From contig QHYS01000163.1 in the NCBI GenBank assembly GCA_003223325.1, positions 1-64,000 on the forward strand: a stretch of DNA of 64,000 bases, read 5' to 3'. Position numbers and translations under genes: made by a program. Each line of letters begins with the position of its first letter. The stretch's first letter is position 1. This document shows positions 59,709 through 64,000 of the stretch, piece by piece. A model generated the notes under the pieces. That model was not told the origin of the DNA and made no database searches. It saw only the letters and a list, made by a program, of their open reading frames with translations. Source of the DNA: Acidobacteriota bacterium (GTDB lineage: Bacteria; Acidobacteriota; Terriglobia; Acidiferrales; UBA7541).

Positions 59709-61289
59709 CTAGCCCCGGTTAAATGTGATGGTGACCTTGATGTGAATGGGAATGGGTTCGCCATTCAGCATAGCCGGTTGGTATTTCCAAAGCCGCAGCG
59801 ATTCGATGGCCGCCTTCTGCAGGAGCGGATTTCCGCTGAGCACGTTCGTGGCGGCGACTTTGCCAGTCGCATCGATGAGTGCATCGATGGTTACATCGCC
59901 TTGTACGTGCTGGGCGCGAGCAAGCGGAGGATAGACCGCCGCAACGGACGATAGTAGCTTGGGCTGTTGCAGCTCCCCGCCGCCTTTCGGGGGCGCTGGC
60001 CGAGCAGGCTCCGCCACAGGCAATGGATTGCGAGCGGCCGTGTTGCTACTGCTCTCGCCGATTACACTGGGTGGTGCATTCGCGTCTGGCGGAAGGAGCG
60101 AAGGAGGCTCGGCGGAATTGAGCTGTGGGGCTGCCTTCAGCTTAGGTGCCGAAATTCTACCGACGTTTATGCTAGGACGGTTAACCGGTGTATTAGGACG
60201 GGTAGTGGGCTCCGGCTGGACAACCACCTTGACCGGTTCCACAGGTGCGCGAATCGGCGCCGGTTGTGCGGGCGGCGTTTCAGCAACGGAGCTCTTGACC
60301 GAGGTACTCGGTGGGAGTTCGAGAGAGGTTGTCTTGGTGGAGGTGGCGACGATTGGCGCTTCCGATTCCGAAGCTGCCGACAGCGGCGCCGGGGCCGTGC
60401 GGGTGGGATTTGGAAGCTCCGGGGCCGCGATCGTGCCTCGGTGCTGCCGCAATAACACCGACCCACCCACGACACCAATCGCCAGCACAACGACCCCAGC
60501 GATGGCCAATACAACGATGCTTTTCGATGTGCTCTTGTTTTGCGGGACTGCAGGTTCGAATGGTTGGAAGCGCGGGCGGCGACGAAAATCGGACGATTGC
60601 TTCTTGGCAGGGGCCGAAGTCAGAGTGTTCTCCGAACCTTGCAATTCTGCAGCTAACGCCTCTACAGGGTCCTCGGAATCCCAGGCAGGTACGTCCGCCA
60701 GCGGGGTGATCCTCGGCAAGGGTGTGGGAGCCGATTTGATCTCCACAGGCGACACTGAAGTTTTCGGCGCTGACTGACTCTCCTGGACCGGCGAGCTTGG
60801 TGTCCTAAAGCCCGGTGAGATAGGCGTGGGCGCGGGCGGCGGCGCCGGGGAGGCAGTGGCGGCCGCCGGTTTTCCTGCGGAATTGCCACGCTCGGGCGAG
60901 GCGCTTTCCTCCCAGAAATCCACGGCCCGCTGCGTAAATTCCAGGTGCACGTAATTCTGAATTCCGGGCTGAGCCTTTATGTTCGTGACACGGCAGATCA
61001 CGTCTGCCCCAGTGCGTTTGTTGGTGAGCACCACCAGCTCGCCGACAGCGACCGTAGCGGAAAGGCGCACAACCGCGCCTTGCGGCAAAACAATTACTGT
61101 GCGCGTCTCTTCATGTACCGGGGGCAGTTTCGCAGAACCCTTCGAAGCGGCAGAATATCGCGAGGCGTGAACGGTAACCGGAATCTCGGTACCAGCCGCG
61201 TTGCCGGGCTGAGATTTTTGGACTTCATTTTTGGCCGGACCCGCAGTGGTGGTTGGTTCCGAAAGGGAGTCCTTCGCAGTACTTGGCAT
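59709..61289 (-). CDS. PilZ-like/TonB fusion energy transducer
   Basis: A 526-residue protein in three parts. The N-terminal 130 residues hold a PilZ-like beta-barrel (TRTVIVLPQGAVVRLSATVA, GELVVLTNKRTGADVICRVT, VHLEFTQRAVDFWEE), without the RxxxR and DxSxxG residues needed for cyclic-di-GMP. After a Pro-rich stretch comes one membrane helix (about 258-280, SIVVLAIAGVVVLAIGVVGG). A periplasmic Pro/Ala linker leads to a TonB C-terminal domain (LLSSVAAVYPPLARAQHVQG, VLSGNPLLQKAAIESLRLWK, YQPAMLNGEPIP). It should pass proton-motive energy to outer-membrane receptors such as the two here, with the PilZ-like part facing the cytoplasm. ExbB and ExbD are not in the window. AAGGA lies eight bases before the ATG. 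Confidence 0.85.
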   Translation of the reverse strand: MPSTAKDSLSEPTTTAGPAKNEVQKSQPGNAAGTEIPVTVHASRYSAASKGSAKLPPVHEETRTVIVLPQGAVVRLSATVAVGELVVLTNKRTGADVICRVTNIKAQPGIQNYVHLEFTQRAVDFWEESASPERGNSAGKPAAATASPAPPPAPTPISPGFRTPSSPVQESQSAPKTSVSPVEIKSAPTPLPRITPLADVPAWDSEDPVEALAAELQGSENTLTSAPAKKQSSDFRRRPRFQPFEPAVPQNKSTSKSIVVLAIAGVVVLAIGVVGGSVLLRQHRGTIAAPELPNPTRTAPAPLSAASESEAPIVATSTKTTSLELPPSTSVKSSVAETPPAQPAPIRAPVEPVKVVVQPEPTTRPNTPVNRPSINVGRISAPKLKAAPQLNSAEPPSLLPPDANAPPSVIGESSSNTAARNPLPVAEPARPAPPKGGGELQQPKLLSSVAAVYPPLARAQHVQGDVTIDALIDATGKVAATNVLSGNPLLQKAAIESLRLWKYQPAMLNGEPIPIHIKVTITFNRG

Positions 61290-61309
61290 CTCGAGGTCCT
61301 TACAGCGCC

Positions 61310-61326
61310 TTAGGCTGGGCGCCTAA
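61310..61326. promoter_or_regulatory. Inverted repeat upstream of the TonB fusion gene
   Basis: TTAGGC-TGGGC-GCCTAA, a perfect six-base inverted repeat with a five-base spacer, centred about 30 bases upstream of the start codon. It could be an operator or an mRNA leader hairpin near the ribosome site. A further palindrome, AGGACGCGTCCT, follows at about 61338-61349. Confidence 0.4.
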
Positions 61327-61496
61327 CTAAACTTGGAGGACGCGTCCTAATTTTCCGATTGAGCCAGACCTAGCGTAATAGTACTTCCGTACTGCCGCCG
61401 CGAATGTAGCAACTGGTACCTCGTGCTGCTATTTGCTGGTCTATCGCAGAAAAAGTATGTCAGCCAGGAGTTCCCCGTACCTCGATAACCAGGAAG

Positions 61497-62603
61497 TTAA
61501 CGAATCAGCATACAGTCCCCATAGCTGTAGAAGCGATAGCCAGAGGCCAGCGCATGGCGATAAGCCGATAGCACGGGATCACGGCCCGCGAATGCGCAAA
61601 CCAGCACCAGCAGCGTGGAGCGAGGCAGATGAAAATTCGTCAGAAGCTGATCGACTAACGCGAATCGGTGACCGGGCCGGATAAAAATGTCGGCGCACGC
61701 CCTTCCCGTCGCTATTGCTTCAGGAGAGCGGCCGGCTGCGACTGACTTGTGCGCGGCATCCTCAAGCGCCCGAACCACAGTCGTGCCGACTGCCAAAATC
61801 GGTCTCCCTTGCTGGCGCGCAGAGGCAATCGCTATCGCAGCATCCTCCGAAATCTCGTACGCTTCGCTGTGCATCACATGACCTTCCAGACTTTCGCTGC
61901 GAATAGGTTGAAATGTTCCCAGACCGATCTCCAACGTTATCTCGGCGATCACAATTCCTTTGCGATGCAATTCCTTCAGAATCGCCGTCGTGAAATGGAG
62001 GCCTGCTGTCGGCGCCGCCACGGCGACGGGCTCTTTCGAGAAAACGGTCTGATAGTATTCTCGATCCGCAGCTTCGTCGGGGCGGCGGATATAGGGCGGC
62101 AAGGGGACATGCCCAATTCTGTTGATGACCTCGCAAACTGCGCCTTCCCTGCTGGTGTGAAATCGAAGTTGGCGAAGGCCATAGTTCCCTCTCCCGACAA
62201 CTTCGGCTTCGAGATCCGCTCCTTCGAAAAAGAGTCGCTCCCCGGTCCTGATTTTTCTTCCCGGGCGGACCAGCGCCTCCCACAGCTCCGAATCAATGCG
62301 GCGCGCAAGCAGGACCTCGATGCGTGACGCCATGAACTCCCTCCGCGCACGGCTATGCTTCCAGGGCCGTTCGGCCCGAATTCCTAAGCGATGGGCAAAG
62401 AGTCTCGCTGGAATGACGCCCGCGTTATTTACGACGAGGAGCTCATTGCCCCTTAGTCGCGAAGGAAGCGCGTAAAAAAAGCAATCTTCCATGCGACCGG
62501 AGTCTCGTTCGAGCAAGAGCATCCGCGCCCCTGCTCGGTCCTGTAGCGGTTGCTGGGCAATGGCCCTTGGCGGGAGAACATAATCGAAATCGGATAGCTG
62601 CAC
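61497..62603 (-). CDS. queA: S-adenosylmethionine:tRNA ribosyltransferase-isomerase
   Basis: Transfers and isomerises the ribosyl part of SAM onto preQ1 in tRNA to make epoxyqueuosine at wobble position 34. The 368-residue protein matches QueA throughout: DFDYVLPPRAIAQQPLQDRA at the start, ELLVVNNAGVIPARL, LPPYIRRPDEAADREYYQTV, VAAPTAGLHFT, EITLEIGLGTFQPIRSE and TNFHLPRSTLLVLVCAFAG. It carries a short insertion (RPWKHSRARREFMASRIEV) between the first strands, seen variably in the family. Transcribed away from hsp20 with 147 bases between. tgt and other queuosine genes are not in the window. Confidence 0.96.
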   Translation of the reverse strand: MQLSDFDYVLPPRAIAQQPLQDRAGARMLLLERDSGRMEDCFFYALPSRLRGNELLVVNNAGVIPARLFAHRLGIRAERPWKHSRARREFMASRIEVLLARRIDSELWEALVRPGRKIRTGERLFFEGADLEAEVVGRGNYGLRQLRFHTSREGAVCEVINRIGHVPLPPYIRRPDEAADREYYQTVFSKEPVAVAAPTAGLHFTTAILKELHRKGIVIAEITLEIGLGTFQPIRSESLEGHVMHSEAYEISEDAAIAIASARQQGRPILAVGTTVVRALEDAAHKSVAAGRSPEAIATGRACADIFIRPGHRFALVDQLLTNFHLPRSTLLVLVCAFAGRDPVLSAYRHALASGYRFYSYGDCMLIR

Positions 62604-62680
62604 TCGGTTAGGATAGCACGAGATATATGTAACTGACTGAATTATAGAAGATTACGAAGATTACGGCCGCATTCAAAGTC

Positions 62681-62710
62681 CTTGACATTATCGCACTCAT
62701 ATTATATGCT
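62681..62710 (+). promoter_or_regulatory. hsp20 promoter with HAIR-like operator
   Basis: TTGACA (62682-62687) and TATGCT (62705-62710) are 17 bases apart, 40 bases before the hsp20 start. Overlapping the -35 is CTTGACA-N7-ACTCATA (62681-62701), which matches 10 of 14 positions of the HspR operator HAIR (CTTGAGT-N7-ACTCAAG) with exact spacing. HspR control of hsp20 and clpB is known in other bacteria; here it is inferred. Confidence 0.55.
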
Positions 62711-62750
62711 CTAGTCGATATAACCCATTACCTATTTGGAGGAGTTGCAC

Positions 62751-63209
62751 ATGAGCATGACTCGTTGGGAACCGTTCCGTGGTTTGAATACTTTGCAAGA
62801 ACAAGTTAACCGGCTATTCGAAGACAGCTTTTCTCGGAGTCGTTCTGGCCATGCCGAATTGGCGAGCTGGGCGCCGGCGGTCGATGTCTACGAAACCGAG
62901 AGTGAGCTTGTGGTGAAGGCGGATCTGCCGGACGTGCAGGAGAAGGACATTGACGTCCGAATGGAGAACAACACTCTAACGATCCGCGGCGAAAGGAAGT
63001 TTAGCAACGAAGTTCAGGACGACAACTACTTGCGTATCGAGCGGGCATACGGCACCTTCACGCGGAGCTTCTCGCTGCCCAACACCGTCAATACCGAGGC
63101 TATTAAGGCCGACTATCGGAACGGTGTGTTGAGCGTGAGCATGCCAAAGCGGGAAGAAACCAAGCCGAAGCAGATCAAGATCAGCGTTTCGGAAAACGGC
63201 AAGAAGTAA
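62751..63209 (+). CDS. Small heat-shock protein (Hsp20/alpha-crystallin)
   Basis: A 152-residue ATP-independent holdase that keeps unfolding proteins soluble. The N-terminal arm is [20 protein letters not shown]. The alpha-crystallin domain runs from about residue 40 to 135 ([31 protein letters not shown]), with [15 protein letters not shown] and the hallmark [11 protein letters not shown] (A/G-x-L). The tail has the I-K-I oligomerisation motif (KQIKISV). The ATG at 62751 follows GGAGGAG. It precedes clpB, with a strong hairpin between them. Such pairs cooperate: Hsp20 holds aggregates and ClpB dissolves them. Confidence 0.96.
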   Translation: MSMTRWEPFRGLNTLQEQVNRLFEDSFSRSRSGHAELASWAPAVDVYETESELVVKADLPDVQEKDIDVRMENNTLTIRGERKFSNEVQDDNYLRIERAYGTFTRSFSLPNTVNTEAIKADYRNGVLSVSMPKREETKPKQIKISVSENGKK

Positions 63210-63227
63210 TCCAGTAGCGCTGATCAG

Positions 63228-63257
63228 AAAAGGGGCCGGGCACCCGGCCCCTCTTTG
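63228..63257 (+). terminator. Terminator between hsp20 and clpB
   Basis: A GC-rich hairpin GGGGCCGG-GCAC-CCGGCCCC (63232-63251), preceded by AAAA and followed by TCTTT. It lies 20 bases after the hsp20 stop and 50 before clpB, so it should partly separate the two genes and lower clpB expression relative to hsp20. Confidence 0.75.
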
Positions 63258-63300
63258 GTCTAATCTTGAGAGAACATTAGGTGAGAAGGAAGAGAGCACC

Positions 63301-64000
63301 ATGCTGCGATACGACAGATTGACCGTAAAGGCTCAGGAGGCCCTGCAGGAAGCGCAGGACATTGCCGGCAAGGCAGGTCAGCAGCAAATCGAGCCGCTGC
63401 ACCTACTGGCTGCGCTAGTGGCGCAGCACGATGGCGTCGTGCCGCCGCTTCTAAATCGGCTCGGCGTACGCCCGGAGAGTTTGGAGGCAGAGATCAACGA
63501 GCAGCTTGCCCGGCTTCCCAAAGTCAGCGGCGTATCGCAGCAATACCTGGGCAATACGGCCAACGAGGTTCTCGAGGCGGCATTCGACGAGGCGGAGAAG
63601 TTCAAGGACGAATATGTTTCGGCCGAGCACATCGTGCTGGCTATTGCGGCGCGTGTGAAGGATCCCGCAGGCCAATTGCTGGCCCGCCATGGAGCATCGC
63701 GAGAGGCGCTCTTACAGGCGCTCGCTGCTGTGCGCGGCAGCCACCGCGTGACATCACCCACGCCGGAATCGACCTTTCGGGCCTTGGAGCAATATGCTCG
63801 CGATCTCACCGAACTGGCCAGGCGCGGGAAGCTCGATCCGGTTATCGGTCGCGACGTGGAGATTCGTCGCGTGATGCAGATCCTAGCGCGGCGCACCAAG
63901 AACAATCCGGTGCTGATCGGAGAACCGGGCGTGGGCAAGACGGCTGTCGTCGAGGGTCTAGCGCAAAGGATCGTTGCGGGCGATGTGCCCGAAGTTCTCA
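63301..64000 (+). CDS. clpB: ClpB disaggregase, 5' part (runs off the window)
   Basis: The first 233 codons of the Hsp100 chaperone that with DnaK pulls proteins out of aggregates. It starts [20 protein letters not shown] and continues through the ClpN repeats ([40 protein letters not shown]) into the first AAA+ domain: [40 protein letters not shown] with Walker A GEPGVGKT, then [15 protein letters not shown]. The frame is open to the window edge. A GGAAGAG lies upstream of the ATG. Probably shares the heat-shock control region of hsp20 through readthrough past the hairpin, or has its own promoter in the 90-base gap, which I cannot see clearly. Confidence 0.95.
   Translation, partial: MLRYDRLTVKAQEALQEAQDIAGKAGQQQIEPLHLLAALVAQHDGVVPPLLNRLGVRPESLEAEINEQLARLPKVSGVSQQYLGNTANEVLEAAFDEAEKFKDEYVSAEHIVLAIAARVKDPAGQLLARHGASREALLQALAAVRGSHRVTSPTPESTFRALEQYARDLTELARRGKLDPVIGRDVEIRRVMQILARRTKNNPVLIGEPGVGKTAVVEGLAQRIVAGDVPEVL

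Noticed and set aside
62690-62716. CIRCE element at hsp20
   Set aside because: The left half resembles TTAGCACTC at 7 of 9 positions, but the right half nine bases on does not match GAGTGCTAA. The HAIR reading fits better.
1-64000. CRISPR arrays, toxin-antitoxin pairs, prophage or restriction-modification genes
   Set aside because: No regularly spaced repeats, no cas, methylase, portal or terminase-like frames were found; the HNH gene has no methylase partner.

Overview
The window looks like a chromosomal segment of a free-living member of the Acidobacteriota, probably a soil organism. The pointers are two very large Oar-type TonB-dependent receptors with an N-terminal carboxypeptidase-regulatory-like domain, a DUF6152-type secreted protein paired with a conserved secreted protein, many secreted beta-propeller proteins, a TonB with a PilZ-like N-terminal domain, and moderately GC-rich DNA with good Shine-Dalgarno sites. 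This is inferred from gene content; no marker gene was searched. I see no prophage, CRISPR array, defence island or intact insertion sequence.

Layout. 0.2-3.4 kb: a zinc-ribbon protein, then three consecutive broken genes (PAP2 phosphatase, PHP phosphoesterase, MGDG-synthase-like glycosyltransferase) beside an intact lipid kinase; together they read like a membrane lipid or glycolipid locus in decay. 4.7-6.5 kb: rmlA-rmlB. 6.6-9.5 kb: a sigma-54 activator divergent from malonyl-CoA decarboxylase. 9.6-16.8 kb: secreted amidohydrolase, TonB-dependent receptor and PQQ-type sugar dehydrogenase. 17-20 kb: a receiver-PilZ protein lacking the phospho-acceptor Asp, and a GT87 membrane glycosyltransferase preceded by a short coupled leader ORF. 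20.6-21.0 kb: tmRNA (ssrA) with an IS5-type transposase scrap next to its 3' end. 21-26 kb: conserved unknown protein, Slt-type lytic transglycosylase, aminotransferase, small unknown protein. 26.3-27.8 kb: broken RNase-type metallo-beta-lactamase gene and tRNA-Ala(GGC). 28-30.4 kb: two-subunit Tat-exported GMC dehydrogenase. 30.4-37.4 kb: AlkA-type glycosylase, HupE/UreJ protein with an NHL propeller, dienelactone hydrolase, DUF6152 pair, O-methyltransferase. 37.5-42.6 kb: cytochrome c plus a c-type-heme/streptogramin-lyase-like propeller fusion, a secreted metallo-beta-lactamase-fold protein and a YncE-like propeller. 42.8-48.6 kb: second TonB-dependent receptor and a LysM/MltD-like lipoprotein. 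48.8-56.5 kb: histone-like protein, a complete 2-oxoacid dehydrogenase set (E2, E1beta, E1alpha, LipB, E3), DksA/TraR-type zinc finger. 56.5-64 kb: wrecked comF, HNH endonuclease, phosphoesterase, PilZ-like/TonB fusion, queA, hsp20 and the start of clpB.

How the parts fit: much of the content serves the cell envelope and extracytoplasmic carbon oxidation (receptors, TonB, PQQ- and FAD-type dehydrogenases, cytochromes, propellers, murein hydrolases), and the rest is core metabolism, RNA quality control and protein folding. Five protein genes are broken (PAP2, PHP, GT, MBL exonuclease, comF) while their neighbours are intact. Lesions include an exact 14-bp tandem duplication and an internal deletion, so at least some are unlikely to be base-calling errors. 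I found no clearly new molecular system. The most unusual architectures are the regulatory-domain/heme/propeller fusion at 37.5-39.4 kb, the PilZ-like/TonB fusion at 59.7-61.3 kb and the Asp-less receiver-PilZ protein at 17 kb.
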